From a candidate division Zixibacteria bacterium RBG-1 (GTDB lineage: Bacteria > Zixibacteria > MSB-5A5 > DSPP01 > RBG-1), in the NCBI GenBank assembly GCA_000447245.1, contig AUYT01000001.1, positions 290,825 to 354,824 of the forward strand: a stretch of DNA of 64,000 nt, written 5' to 3'. This document shows, one piece after another, positions 54,841 through 63,330 of the stretch. Both the position numbers and the translations under genes were made by a program. Numbering within the stretch: position 1 is the first letter of the stretch; every line of letters starts with the position of its first letter. The notes below the pieces were generated by a model, which saw only the letters and a list, made by a program, of their open reading frames with translations, did no database searches and was not told where the DNA came from.

Positions 54841-55266
54841 TCACTTCAACACCTTAAAAGCAAAAATTTTCCAATCCTTATCTTTTTTATACAAAGCCAT
54901 CTTGTTGTAATATTGCGTCCCGGTATTAGGATCAATAAAAGAAATTTCAACCAGAGCCGTATCCCCTTTCTTTTCCGTTTTCCCCACCACAATCTGATTT
55001 TTCAGCCACAGCAGATTAAGATTACCCACGGTCAACTCCCCAATCAGCTTCTCTCTATTCAAGCTGTCCGCCTCTGCAGACCTACCGGCTAAAACTAGCT
55101 CATTTTTCCTTTCAGCTAAAACTTTTTCCAAATCCACTGTGCTTTGAATACCCAAAGTATCCGCTGACCGCATGGCTCCGAAAAAGGTCATCACCGTATC
55201 TTTGGGTTGATTGCTAGAGGAGCAGGAGAGAATTAATAAGACAGCCAATATTAGATAGGAACGCAT
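54841..55266 (-). CDS. Lipoprotein of unknown function
   Basis: The second ATG is chosen because GGAGAAAAAG stands just before it; the first lies four codons upstream. A 141-residue lipoprotein results, with the signal MRSYLILAVLLILSC and lipidation Cys15. The rest resembles small DUF4878-type domains: a helical part, then strands (DTALVEISFID and MALYKKDKDWKIFAFKVL). The role is unknown. It converges on the DinB-like gene unit on the same strand. Confidence 0.75.
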   Translation of the reverse strand: MRSYLILAVLLILSCSSSNQPKDTVMTFFGAMRSADTLGIQSTVDLEKVLAERKNELVLAGRSAEADSLNREKLIGELTVGNLNLLWLKNQIVVGKTEKKGDTALVEISFIDPNTGTQYYNKMALYKKDKDWKIFAFKVLK

Positions 55267-55333
55267 CTTTTTCTCCATAAATTTAAATGCTAAAAAGCAC
55301 AGGGTCCCTTTACTATGGTCTTACAGTGTTTTC

Positions 55334-55966
55334 TTAGAACCATTTCAGCGATCGCCAAAGCTGAATCGTGACCGCAAGATACCAAAGAGCGGTCGGTGGT
55401 CCAGGGTCCCAGACCGTCAGGCCCGCATCTCTGGGAGGATAGGGAAATGTGTAGAAATTCAGTCCCAGCAAGAATCCAACCGCGATGATTATTCCAACTG
55501 AACCAAACACTTTTCCGAAGCGGGGATGTCGTAACATCCGCAGACCAAAACAGAAAGTGCCAATCGCGATGAAAACATCGAAGGACACGTCGAGACCAAG
55601 CACGACGTACCAGGTCCAATGTATAATGGTTTGGATGGGTACTTCCTTTCCATGTTCGGCAATGTAATCTAGCTGTGGCCAGCGTATCGCCATTTGAACA
55701 ATTATCATCGCAGTGACAATGGCTCCGGCCACAACATTTGCTATGGCGCCTAACTGGGTGGCCACCGTCTCGCGGTCGGACCTGAGGAAATAATACAGAC
55801 CGATACTGGCTATCGCAAGAGATGGACCAAAAGCGGCTCCCAATGTGATCGTAACCATCCGAGGCAGAGGAACAAATATCATTACCGGATAGGAGATGCT
55901 GGCGATTAATCCAGCAATGATGCCAACCTCCACCCATCTCCTTTCCAATGAATAGTTCTGATTCAT
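55334..55966 (-). CDS. Integral membrane protein, unrecognised
   Basis: A 210-residue protein with about six membrane segments (for example VGIIAGLIASISYPVMIFV and VGFLLGLNFYTFPYPP). GGAGGATAAT precedes the ATG as a ribosome binding site. The overlapping frame 55290-55937 is open too but gives a His/Arg/Cys-rich product with no structure and is rejected. GC content is higher than average, as for the DinB-like gene, so both may be transferred DNA. The function is unknown. Confidence 0.75.
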   Translation of the reverse strand: MNQNYSLERRWVEVGIIAGLIASISYPVMIFVPLPRMVTITLGAAFGPSLAIASIGLYYFLRSDRETVATQLGAIANVVAGAIVTAMIIVQMAIRWPQLDYIAEHGKEVPIQTIIHWTWYVVLGLDVSFDVFIAIGTFCFGLRMLRHPRFGKVFGSVGIIIAVGFLLGLNFYTFPYPPRDAGLTVWDPGPPTALWYLAVTIQLWRSLKWF

Positions 55967-56006
55967 AGATTATCCTCCATTATACATGAATAATGCTAGA
56001 CAATTT

Positions 56007-56945
56007 TTATTTAATACTCCCAGCAATGGTGAAACGGTGCACCGAGCCCAAATCGGCAAAAGAAGAATAGGAGTAATCCAGCTTGTAATTTTTCCACAAG
56101 AACCCCAGACCAAAACCAAAGCCAGCCAGAGACCCGCTCTCGGAAACATCTTTGATATCCCCGGAATTGGAGGACCAGCCGGCCCTTAAAAGCAAGTTTT
56201 TGAAATGCACAAATTCTCCCCCTATATTAAGATAAAAGTTATTATCCCGGGGTTTGTTCAAATCAGCCGCTACCACCAGAGGAAGTTCTTTCAAATGATG
56301 TGAAAAACCGAGCTTATACAACGTGGGTAAAGATTCTTTCCTGCTCCCGGCCGATTTCATCTGTTTCCCCAAATTCAAAACCGTAGCTCCGAATCTGGTT
56401 CGACCGTCTGCGGCGGTGTAAATTCCCCCCAAGTCCACAGCTAAAGCGGAAGTGGAATAATCGGAAATTTTTTCAAAAATAATTTTTACGGTGGCGCCGG
56501 CGTCAAAACTGGGATTGACCACAGTAGCTCCGGAGATGGAAAAAGCGATATCTGTGGGGGTAAAAGTTCCTAAGGTGTTATTGAAGGAGTCAGTCTCCAC
56601 TATATCACCCCAGTTCAAATAGTTAAAAGAGACTCCAACAGAGCGGTTGTTTTTCATAGGATAAATCAGCCCCACGAAACCGGATTGAACGTCGGTTATA
56701 TAATTAGAGTAAGAGAGCAGATAAGTTTTATCCTTAATTTTAGCCAACCCGCCTGGGTTGTAAAACAAAGACCCTTCATCATCAGCCAGCCCGGTATAAG
56801 CTCCTCCCATGGCCTGAATACGGGCCAAAGGTCCCACTCTCAAAAAAGTATAAGAAGTGGTCCCGGCTTTGGAATTGATATCCGCAAGAGCTAAACTGTT
56901 TAACGCTACTAAAAGTATTCCCACCCAGAAAAATTTTTTCAGCAT
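56007..56945 (-). CDS. PorV/PorQ-family outer-membrane beta-barrel protein
   Basis: A 312-residue protein: signal peptide (FFWVGILLVALNSLA) and the family start SYTFLRVGPLARIQAMGGAY with ADDEGSLFYNPGGLA. Alternating strands end in VHRFTIAGSIK. PorV serves in type IX secretion in Bacteroidota; relatives are widespread in the FCB group without a complete system. No other type IX genes are seen here. A GGAG ribosome binding site precedes the ATG; lptE is 48 bases upstream on the same strand. Confidence 0.85.
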   Translation of the reverse strand: MLKKFFWVGILLVALNSLALADINSKAGTTSYTFLRVGPLARIQAMGGAYTGLADDEGSLFYNPGGLAKIKDKTYLLSYSNYITDVQSGFVGLIYPMKNNRSVGVSFNYLNWGDIVETDSFNNTLGTFTPTDIAFSISGATVVNPSFDAGATVKIIFEKISDYSTSALAVDLGGIYTAADGRTRFGATVLNLGKQMKSAGSRKESLPTLYKLGFSHHLKELPLVVAADLNKPRDNNFYLNIGGEFVHFKNLLLRAGWSSNSGDIKDVSESGSLAGFGFGLGFLWKNYKLDYSYSSFADLGSVHRFTIAGSIK

Positions 56946-56993
56946 AACTGCTCCTTTATGAAATATGGTGAGCCAGCCGAACCATAATTAATT

Positions 56994-57512
56994 TCACCAG
57001 CCTTTAATGGTTTTATTTACGAGATCTTCAGACAATTTGGCGATGGCTTTGGCTTTGCCGTCATCTTCGGTTTCCGGCGGGGTTATAATCACGTTGTAAA
57101 TTCCCCACCCCTGCAGATTGGGCTCTTCCCATTCGGACTTTTTGGCTTTGGTATTTTCCAGAGCCACTTTCACAAATATACGGACTATATATTCTTTGAC
57201 ATTTTCGGCCTGGTCATAAGTATAAACAGCTCTTTCATATTTGTTGATGCTTCCCCGTAATATAACATCCGCCTGACTTTCCGGCACTATTTTTAAACTG
57301 TTATCCCGCACTATCCGGTTGGCAATCGAGTCGGCCAAAATTTCCCGGATACCATATTCCTGGGTCTGGTTGTCAAATAAGGGCACCGCTATGGTTTTAA
57401 AAGTTGTTCCGCCGGAAGTGGATTTGAAAGAATAAGGGCCACAGCTGGCTCCCCAGCTCAAAATTAAAATCAGAAAAAATAGCTTACTTATTTTGAAAAG
57501 CGATTTTCCCAT
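56994..57512 (-). CDS. lptE: LptE-like outer-membrane lipoprotein
   Basis: LptE plugs LptD and helps insert lipopolysaccharide in the outer membrane. The 172 residues have a lipoprotein signal ending LSWGASC, then CGPYSFKS, IAVPLFDNQTQEYGIREIL and VILRGSINKYERA, which match the LptE fold. The start lies inside the end of hutI (29-base overlap). This places an envelope gene behind histidine degradation genes, probably in one transcript with the PorV-like gene. Confidence 0.87.
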   Translation of the reverse strand: MGKSLFKISKLFFLILILSWGASCGPYSFKSTSGGTTFKTIAVPLFDNQTQEYGIREILADSIANRIVRDNSLKIVPESQADVILRGSINKYERAVYTYDQAENVKEYIVRIFVKVALENTKAKKSEWEEPNLQGWGIYNVIITPPETEDDGKAKAIAKLSEDLVNKTIKGW

Positions 57513-58749
57513 TCTTGATAACGGTCTGGACTAAGTTTACTCCATAATGATAAGGGATTTCCTTGAAACTGGCAACCTCCCAGATTACCAAGTCCGCTTT
57601 TTTGCCCGGCTCCAAGCTTCCGATCTGCTCCCCACGATTAATAGCGTAAGCTGAATTTATAGTGGAAGCCACAATTACTTCTGACGGACTCATCTTCAGA
57701 TTCAGACACCCTAAACTCATCACCATCGGCATCGATTCTGTCATAGAAGTACCGGGATTGAAATCGGTCGCCAGAGCCACGGATAAGCCATTCTCTATCA
57801 TTTTACGTGCCGGGGCATAGCGGGAATTGAGAAAAAATGAAGTGGAAGGCAATAAAACCGCTATTACACCGGCTTTTTTCATTTTTTCAATATCATCGTC
57901 AATGGCATAGACCAGATGGTCGGCTGAAAATGCTCCCACTTCTGCGGCTACCTGGGAGCCCCCGGTGTTTCCCAATTCATCCGCATGGACTTTCGGTTTT
58001 AAGCCGAAACTTTTTCCGGTTTCCAAAATCTTTTTGCATTCTTCTACCGTAAAATATCCGTTTTCACAGAAGACATCGCAAAATTCCGCCAGTTTTCTTT
58101 TGGCCACCTGAGGCAGCATCTCTTCGGTCAAGATCCGGATATAATCTCTTCGGTAAATTTTAAACTCTTCCGGAATGGCATGAGCCCCTAAAAAAGTGGG
58201 GACTATGTCAATGGTATGCTTTCGCCTTAAACTTTTGATTACCTCTAAAATTTTTAGCTCTGATTCGGTCGATAGACCATAGCCGGATTTGGCTTCAACT
58301 GTAGTAGTCCCCAGAGATAACATCCGATTTAATCTTTCCATACCTAAATTAAAAAGCTCTTTCGGGGAAGCTTTTCTGGTCTGGGTTACGGTGGAATTGA
58401 TTCCTCCTCCCATTTGGGCAATCTCCTGATAAGTTTTTCCCAATATTCTCTGCTCAAATTCATCGGCTCGGTTTCCAGCAAAGACCAAATGAGTGTGTGA
58501 GTCCACTAAACCAGGGGTAACCACTCTGTTTTGGGCATTAATTACTTTGGTTTTTCGGGGAATTTTCTTCTTCAAACTTTTGGTTTTGCCAACTTCCAAA
58601 ATTTTATCACCAGAAATTAAAACCGCTCCATTTTCAATTATTCCTAAATCAGATTGATTTTTACCAGCCCTGGGTCCAGTGACAGAAGACCTCAAAGTTA
58701 AAAGCTGGCTAATATTGACAAGGGCTAAAGTTGGAGAAATTTTTTTCAA
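57484..58749 (-). CDS. hutI: Imidazolonepropionase
   Basis: HutI opens the ring of imidazolone-5-propanoate in histidine breakdown. The 421 residues carry the amidohydrolase metal site DSHTHLVFAGNRADEF, GGGINSTVTQTR, KSGYGLSTESELKIL, VHADELGNTGGSQVAAE and ATDFNPGTSMTESMP. It follows hutU across a 94-base gap holding a palindromic repeat. hutH and later genes are not in the window. Confidence 0.97.
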   Translation of the reverse strand: MKKISPTLALVNISQLLTLRSSVTGPRAGKNQSDLGIIENGAVLISGDKILEVGKTKSLKKKIPRKTKVINAQNRVVTPGLVDSHTHLVFAGNRADEFEQRILGKTYQEIAQMGGGINSTVTQTRKASPKELFNLGMERLNRMLSLGTTTVEAKSGYGLSTESELKILEVIKSLRRKHTIDIVPTFLGAHAIPEEFKIYRRDYIRILTEEMLPQVAKRKLAEFCDVFCENGYFTVEECKKILETGKSFGLKPKVHADELGNTGGSQVAAEVGAFSADHLVYAIDDDIEKMKKAGVIAVLLPSTSFFLNSRYAPARKMIENGLSVALATDFNPGTSMTESMPMVMSLGCLNLKMSPSEVIVASTINSAYAINRGEQIGSLEPGKKADLVIWEVASFKEIPYHYGVNLVQTVIKNGKIAFQNK

Positions 58750-58770
58750 AAAATTTATTGGACAGTTGAT

Positions 58771-58830
58771 AGCACTGGGTGCGGGGACCCAGTGCTACCC
58801 AGAGGGTAGGGGCGGGTCCCTGTACCCGAC
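58771..58830. repeat. Hairpin-CTACCC/GGGTAG-hairpin repeat, copy 4
   Basis: Arm one is AGCACTGGGT-GCGGGG-ACCCAGTGCT (perfect ten-base stem). The centre is CTACCC, AGA, GGGTAG. Arm two is a shorter CGGGT / ACCCG stem. It lies between hutU and hutI. Confidence 0.8.
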
Positions 58831-58842
58831 TACTTTTAAAAT

Positions 58843-60546
58843 TTAAGCCACAGTTACACTTTTTTTCGAAGAGAGCTTGGTTGTTTTTTCTTCTTTTTTC
58901 AACATAGGAATTTTTATTCCTTTTTGTAAAGCGACTTTCAAAGCTTCTGGGTAACCAGCATCTGTATGTCTGACAATTCCAGTCCCTGGATCGTTGGTCA
59001 AAACTCGATTAAGTCGCTTCTGCATCTCTTTGGTTCCATCCGCTACTATCACCATACCGGCATGTATCGATTTTCCAATTCCCACTCCTCCGCCATGATG
59101 GACCGAAACCCAGCTGGCACCGGAAACGGCATTGAGCAAAGCATTCAAAATAGGCCAGTCGGCAATGGCATCGGAACCATCTTTCATCCCTTCAGTTTCT
59201 CTATTTGGTGAAGCCACAGAACCGGTATCCAGATGGTCTCTGCCGATCACGATGGGGGCTTTAATTTTTTTCTTCTTGACTAAATTATTAATAATCTCTC
59301 CGAAATGAGCCCTTTCACCATAACCCAGCCAGCAGATTCTAGCAGGAAGCCCCTGAAATTTAACTTTCTCCTGGGCCAGCTTAATCCATCTGACCAAGGC
59401 TTCGTCATGCTTGAATTCCTTGACCACCACTTCATCGGTCACATAAATATCTTTAGGGTCACCGGAAAGTGCCACCCATCTGAAGGGACCTTTCCCTTCA
59501 CAAAAGAGCGGTCTGATATAAGCCGGCACGAAACCGGGATAATCGAAGGCGTTGGCTAAACCAGCTTTCAAAGCTTGTCCTCTCAAATTATTCCCATAAT
59601 CAAAGACAATCGCCCCGGCTTTCTTAAAATCTAACATGGCTTGCACATGAGCTAACATGGATTCAAAAGAGCGTTTGATATAATCACTGGGATTTTCTTT
59701 TCTCATACCCAGAGCTTCATCTAAAGAGAAACCAGCCGGCACATAGCCATTTAACTCATCATGAGCAGAGGTCTGGTCGGTCACTACATCCGGAATGATT
59801 TTTCTTCTAAAAATTTCCGGTAAGACTTCTGCACAATTGCCCACCAAACCTACTGAGAGAGGTTGCCTTTTCTCTTTAGCTTTTAAGACTTGCTCTAGGG
59901 CTTCATCTAAGCTGTAGGAGATTTTGTCGCAGTAACCATTGGCTATTCTTCTTTTGATTTTGGCTTCATCCACTTCCACCACCAAAATTGCACCTTGGTT
60001 CATAGTTGCAGCCAGGGGCTGAGCACCACCCATTCCTCCCATGCCGCCAGTTAAAATAAATTTTCCGGCCAGAGAGCCGTTAAAATGTTTTTTCGCCACA
60101 GCTGACAGGGTTTCATAAGTTCCCTGCAGAATCCCCTGGGTTCCGATATAAATCCAGCTGCCGGCGGTCATCTGACCGAACATAATCAACCCTAATTTCT
60201 CCAGTTCCCTAAATTTTTCCCAATTGGCCCAGTCTGGAACTAATAACGAGTTAGCGAGTAAAACTCTGGGGGAATAGGGATGGGTTTTGAAAATTCCGAC
60301 CGGTTTGCCGGATTGGATTAAAAGAGTTTCGTCATTTTTTAATTTTTTTAAGGATTCGACAATGGCATAATAAGATTCCCAGTTGCGGGCGGCTTTGCCG
60401 CTGGCTCCATAGACGATGAGCTCTTGGGGGTTTTCTCCCACGGCTTCGTCTAAGTTATTCTGCAGCATTCGTAAGGCGGCTTCGGTGTGCCAGGAGAGAC
60501 AGGATTTTTTTGTGCCGCGAGGGGCGGAGATGGGTATGTAGGGCAT
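58843..60546 (-). CDS. hutU: Urocanate hydratase
   Basis: HutU (urocanase) hydrates urocanate using tightly bound NAD+. The 567 residues match the family along the length: [75 protein letters not shown] and the C-terminal [20 protein letters not shown] with DAGYPEAL. It is the first gene of hutU-hutI-lptE-porV-like on the minus strand. Confidence 0.97.
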   Translation of the reverse strand: MPYIPISAPRGTKKSCLSWHTEAALRMLQNNLDEAVGENPQELIVYGASGKAARNWESYYAIVESLKKLKNDETLLIQSGKPVGIFKTHPYSPRVLLANSLLVPDWANWEKFRELEKLGLIMFGQMTAGSWIYIGTQGILQGTYETLSAVAKKHFNGSLAGKFILTGGMGGMGGAQPLAATMNQGAILVVEVDEAKIKRRIANGYCDKISYSLDEALEQVLKAKEKRQPLSVGLVGNCAEVLPEIFRRKIIPDVVTDQTSAHDELNGYVPAGFSLDEALGMRKENPSDYIKRSFESMLAHVQAMLDFKKAGAIVFDYGNNLRGQALKAGLANAFDYPGFVPAYIRPLFCEGKGPFRWVALSGDPKDIYVTDEVVVKEFKHDEALVRWIKLAQEKVKFQGLPARICWLGYGERAHFGEIINNLVKKKKIKAPIVIGRDHLDTGSVASPNRETEGMKDGSDAIADWPILNALLNAVSGASWVSVHHGGGVGIGKSIHAGMVIVADGTKEMQKRLNRVLTNDPGTGIVRHTDAGYPEALKVALQKGIKIPMLKKEEKTTKLSSKKSVTVA

Positions 60547-60877
60547 AGTCTTGGCTTAATTTTTTATTGGAATAAATGTAATGAAAGGAGGGGGATTGTC
60601 AAGATGGAATTATTGTGATAAAGAATTCTGTAGGCGGAGATATTTTCTCCGCTAAAAAAGGTCGGGAAGGGATCCCGACCTACGAAAACTGTTTTTGTCG
60701 TCCTGAATTCTTCGATTAACTCAGGGTAAACGCAGTGAAAGATCTCGTAGTTAAAACAGGAGATTCTTCGCCCCGATTTATGGTTACACCATCCCGTAGG
60801 GGTCGGGGCTCAGAATGACAATTCTTTTACTCTGGCTGGATTCAGTGGTCCGTTGAAAATAATGGCATAAAATAATT
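60547..60877. other. Repeat region left of the tiny gene
   Basis: No gene is seen. It has a GTAGGCGGAG double hairpin (about 60630-60683), then the left copy of a ~120-base repeat (60699-60820). Confidence 0.6.
60699..60820. repeat. Long direct repeat, left copy
   Basis: It begins TCCTGAATTCTTCG, runs through TCAGGGTAAACG and GATCTCGTAG, and ends in the nested GAGATTCTTCG...CAGAATGACA unit. Its last ~61 bases are identical to 61320-61380. The right copy is at 61248-61380. Confidence 0.8.
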
Positions 60878-60898
60878 GAGCCCCCATAAAGGGGGCTC
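60878..60898 (-). terminator. Terminator of the tiny transcription unit
   Basis: GAGCCCCC and GGGGGCTC form a perfect eight-base stem with a five-base loop. On the minus strand it is followed by AATTATTTTAT. It lies 49 bases after the stop of the 25-codon gene. Confidence 0.75.
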
Positions 60899-60946
60899 TG
60901 TGCAGGAGGTGTTTAGTAGTTAATACTAAACTGCTTTAAAACGAGA

Positions 60947-61024
60947 TTACATTGCTCCGTTGGAAGCAGACCCCGGGGCAATCCTTTGTTCCAATTCTTC
61001 TACCTCCAGGATGAGTTCTCTCAT
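60947..61024 (-). CDS. Tiny 25-residue peptide gene with its own promoter and terminator
   Basis: The peptide starts MRELILEVEELEQRIAP and ends with an eight-residue Gly/Ser/Ala/Asn tail. An AGGAGG ribosome binding site (61033-61038) stands eight bases before this ATG; another in-frame ATG at 61030 is too close to it. A promoter (61095-61123) and a strong terminator (60878-60898) bracket it, and long direct repeats lie outside. The acidic helical head and the small-residue tail resemble leader-plus-core precursors, but no modifying enzyme is near, so this is speculation. I do not recognise a family. Confidence 0.6.
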   Translation of the reverse strand: MRELILEVEELEQRIAPGSASNGAM

Positions 61025-61094
61025 ACTCATCACCTCCTTGTTTCCTTGGTTTTTTAAAAACTTTTTCCGTTAACTAATCTTGACCTTCTGTTCA

Positions 61095-61123
61095 ACTATC
61101 ATACAATTAAACGATTTTGTCAA
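61095..61123 (-). promoter_or_regulatory. Promoter of the tiny gene
   Basis: On the minus strand TTGACA (61118-61123) and GATAGT (61095-61100) have a 17-base spacer, giving a leader of about 65 bases. Confidence 0.55.
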
Positions 61124-61247
61124 GAATTAGTTTCTGGAAAATGCAATTTAACCTCAAAAACACAAGATATAGTGTAAGATTTTTAGAATTACCCAATATC
61201 TGGGACCTTCTTTTGTTATATGGGAGGGATTAGATGGTTAGTGCTTG

Positions 61248-61380
61248 TCATCCTGAACCCTTCGCTTAACTCAGGGTAAACAAAGTGAAGGATCTCGTAG
61301 TGAAACATAAATTTAAAGCGAGATTCTTCGCCCCGATTTATGGTTACACCATCCCGTAGGGGTCGGGGCTCAGAATGACA
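61248..61380. repeat. Long direct repeat, right copy
   Basis: It begins TCATCCTGAACCCTTCG and ends in the same nested unit as the left copy. It is about ten bases longer in the middle. It borders the menA stop. Confidence 0.8.
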
Positions 61381-61393
61381 GTTTGGAGATGTT

Positions 61394-62272
61394 TTAACTA
61401 AACAGAAACCCGATTGCCAAAACCAATCCGGTAAAAAAATGCAGCTTGATAGTCAAGGGCTTGGCTTTAAAGATATTCTGATTTTCTTTATTTTTCCAGG
61501 TGGAAAAGATAATCCGGGCCGCCATCGGAAAAGTAATAAAAGAAAACATGGAAGCCAGGGGGAGTTTACCTAAGAGCAAGCTCAAAAAAATCCACAAGTA
61601 AGCCGCCAAAATCAGATAAATAAAAACCAAGGCTGCTCTTTTCTTCCCCCACCTCACCAGAGGATTATTTTTCTGGTACTTCTTATCCTCCTCATACTGG
61701 GGAAAATGATGAATCAATAAAATCGCCGCCACCAAAAACCCAATCGGAACCGAAGCCCAGAAAGAGGTAGAAGAAATATGTTGCGACTGAACAAATTCAG
61801 CTGCCATCACCGCCAGAGGACCGAAACAAAGAAAAGTCACCGGCTCCCCCATGCCTAAATAGCTCAATCTCAAGGGGGGGGCAGAATAAAAGAAAGCTAT
61901 CACAAAACCGATAAAACCTATCAGCAAAATGACATGCTTCTGGGAAGTGAAATCAAGATATAAACCAATTACTCCTCCCAAAATGAAAAAGAAAAGTGAG
62001 AAATAAAGAATGACCTTAGAATTTTTGACTAGCAGAACAAATGAATCTTTTTTCTGCTCATCCACTCCGGTTTTAGAATCGAAATAATCGTTAGCCAAGT
62101 TAACCGCTATCTGCAAAAACAGTAGCCCAAAGAAAGCCAGAAAAAATCTACCCAGGTCAAAAAGTTTCTGGTCATAGTAGGCGATGGAACTTCCCAAAAG
62201 AACCGGAATTACCGCAGCAGTGTAAATCGGTAAATTGAAAGTTCGGTAAAACTGTTTAAATTTTCTCCCCAT
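61394..62272 (-). CDS. menA: 1,4-dihydroxy-2-naphthoate polyprenyltransferase
   Basis: MenA attaches the prenyl chain to dihydroxynaphthoate in menaquinone synthesis. The 292 residues form the UbiA fold with about eight membrane segments. The first Asp-rich motif is NLANDYFDSKTGVDE; the second lies in HHFPQYEEDKKYQKN. A UbiA relative with another substrate is possible, but these motifs fit MenA. Menaquinone is the expected partner of the NrfD-type protein in this window. Confidence 0.87.
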   Translation of the reverse strand: MGRKFKQFYRTFNLPIYTAAVIPVLLGSSIAYYDQKLFDLGRFFLAFFGLLFLQIAVNLANDYFDSKTGVDEQKKDSFVLLVKNSKVILYFSLFFFILGGVIGLYLDFTSQKHVILLIGFIGFVIAFFYSAPPLRLSYLGMGEPVTFLCFGPLAVMAAEFVQSQHISSTSFWASVPIGFLVAAILLIHHFPQYEEDKKYQKNNPLVRWGKKRAALVFIYLILAAYLWIFLSLLLGKLPLASMFSFITFPMAARIIFSTWKNKENQNIFKAKPLTIKLHFFTGLVLAIGFLFS

Positions 62273-62366
62273 CTTTTAGTTAAATAAGGTGATTCCTGGT
62301 TTAATTGTCAAATCCAAAGATAGAAATCAAACTGCTGGTTTTACCCTAAAAAAGTTAAAAAAAAAC

Positions 62367-62395
62367 TTGACAAATCCTAAATTTTACCTTATATA
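62367..62395 (+). promoter_or_regulatory. Promoter of DUF1326 gene
   Basis: TTGACA (62367-62372) and TATATA (62390-62395) with a 17-base spacer. An AAAGGAGGAAG ribosome binding site follows before the ATG at 62447. Confidence 0.75.
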
Positions 62396-62446
62396 ACGTC
62401 GAAAAATTAAAAGTAAAAATTACTAATAAAACAAAAGGAGGAAGTT

Positions 62447-63109
62447 ATGAAGAAGTTTTTACTTATAGCAGTTGCAGTCTTGTCAGCTTTGGTGCTGGTT
62501 TGGGCTAAAGGAGAAAAATCTGGTAAAACTCCTTGGAGTATCAAGGCCAGTTATATTGAATCCTGTAGTTGTCGGATGTTCTGTCCCTGCTATTTTTCCA
62601 CTAATCCAGATGGGAGTATGTGTGAGTTCAATAACGTGGTTATGATTAAACGGGGGAATTTTGGTTCTACCAAATTGGATGGATTGAAAGTCTGGCTAAC
62701 CGGTGATTTAGGAGAAGATTTTGGGGATGGACAAGCAGAGTGGCTGGTCGTGACTGTCGAACCCACGACCACCGAGGAGCAGATTGAGGCCATCGGTAAA
62801 ATTTTCTCTGTAATTTACCCGGCCAAATGGAATGATTTTAAAATTGACAAAAAGAAAATCAGCATGGAGTTTGGGGAGAAGCCTCATGCTACATTAGGAG
62901 ACGGAGAAGCGGAAGTGACATTGGATATGATCAAGGACAAACATGGAAAGCAGGTGGTTATTAACAATTTGAATTACTGGGGAGCTAATTCTAATACGGG
63001 TTTTAGAGTAGGATATAGCGCTCACCACTATGAGGGGAATGGTAAAAAATTCGACCACGAACATGTGAACGGATTTTTGATTGATATCGAGGGTAAGGGA
63101 GAGATTTAA
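62447..63109 (+). CDS. DUF1326-family exported Cys-rich protein
   Basis: The 220 residues begin with a signal peptide (KKFLLIAVAVLSALVLVWA). The mature start has a cysteine cluster ESCSCRMFCPCYF and a further Cys in GSMCEF, the mark of the DUF1326 family. Metal binding or a redox role is likely but unproven. Later parts include His-rich AHHYEG and FDHEHVNGF. It has its own strong promoter, a very good ribosome binding site and a strong terminator, so it is probably well expressed as a single gene. Confidence 0.83.
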   Translation: MKKFLLIAVAVLSALVLVWAKGEKSGKTPWSIKASYIESCSCRMFCPCYFSTNPDGSMCEFNNVVMIKRGNFGSTKLDGLKVWLTGDLGEDFGDGQAEWLVVTVEPTTTEEQIEAIGKIFSVIYPAKWNDFKIDKKKISMEFGEKPHATLGDGEAEVTLDMIKDKHGKQVVINNLNYWGANSNTGFRVGYSAHHYEGNGKKFDHEHVNGFLIDIEGKGEI

Positions 63110-63123
63110 AAGAGTTTTCTTCT

Positions 63124-63158
63124 AAAAAGCCACCTCAATTTGGGGTGGCTTTTTTATT
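63124..63158 (+). terminator. Terminator after DUF1326 gene
   Basis: AAAAAGCCACC and GGTGGCTTTTT form a perfect 11-base stem with a nine-base loop, followed by T-rich sequence. Confidence 0.9.
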
Positions 63159-63168
63159 TGGTAAGAAA

Positions 63169-63199
63169 TGTAACGCCCCGTATAAAACGGGGCGTTACA
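63169..63199. repeat. TATAAA-loop hairpin repeat
   Basis: TGTAACGCCCCGT-ATAAA-ACGGGGCGTTACA has a 13-base perfect stem. The related hairpin at 54215-54231 has TCCTGT / ACAGGA arms around the same loop. Confidence 0.7.
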
Positions 63200-63254
63200 A
63201 CAAGTATAAAAATTCACAACAGATGCAGCAGATTGAACAGATTATAAAAAGCCA

Positions 63255-63283
63255 TTGACTTTTTTTAATTTTTCTATTATATT
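63255..63283 (+). promoter_or_regulatory. Promoter of the small dockerin gene
   Basis: TTGACT (63255-63260) and TATATT (63278-63283) with a 17-base spacer, about 40 bases before the start codon. Confidence 0.65.
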
Positions 63284-63330
63284 TTGGTGGTAGAGAACTA
63301 GAACCTCTATCAAAATAGGGAGTTGAGCTT

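Noticed and set aside
55290-55937. 215-codon frame overlapping the membrane protein gene
   Set aside because: Its product is rich in His, Arg, Cys and Trp with no domain; the overlapping frame 55334-55966 has membrane helices and a good ribosome binding site.
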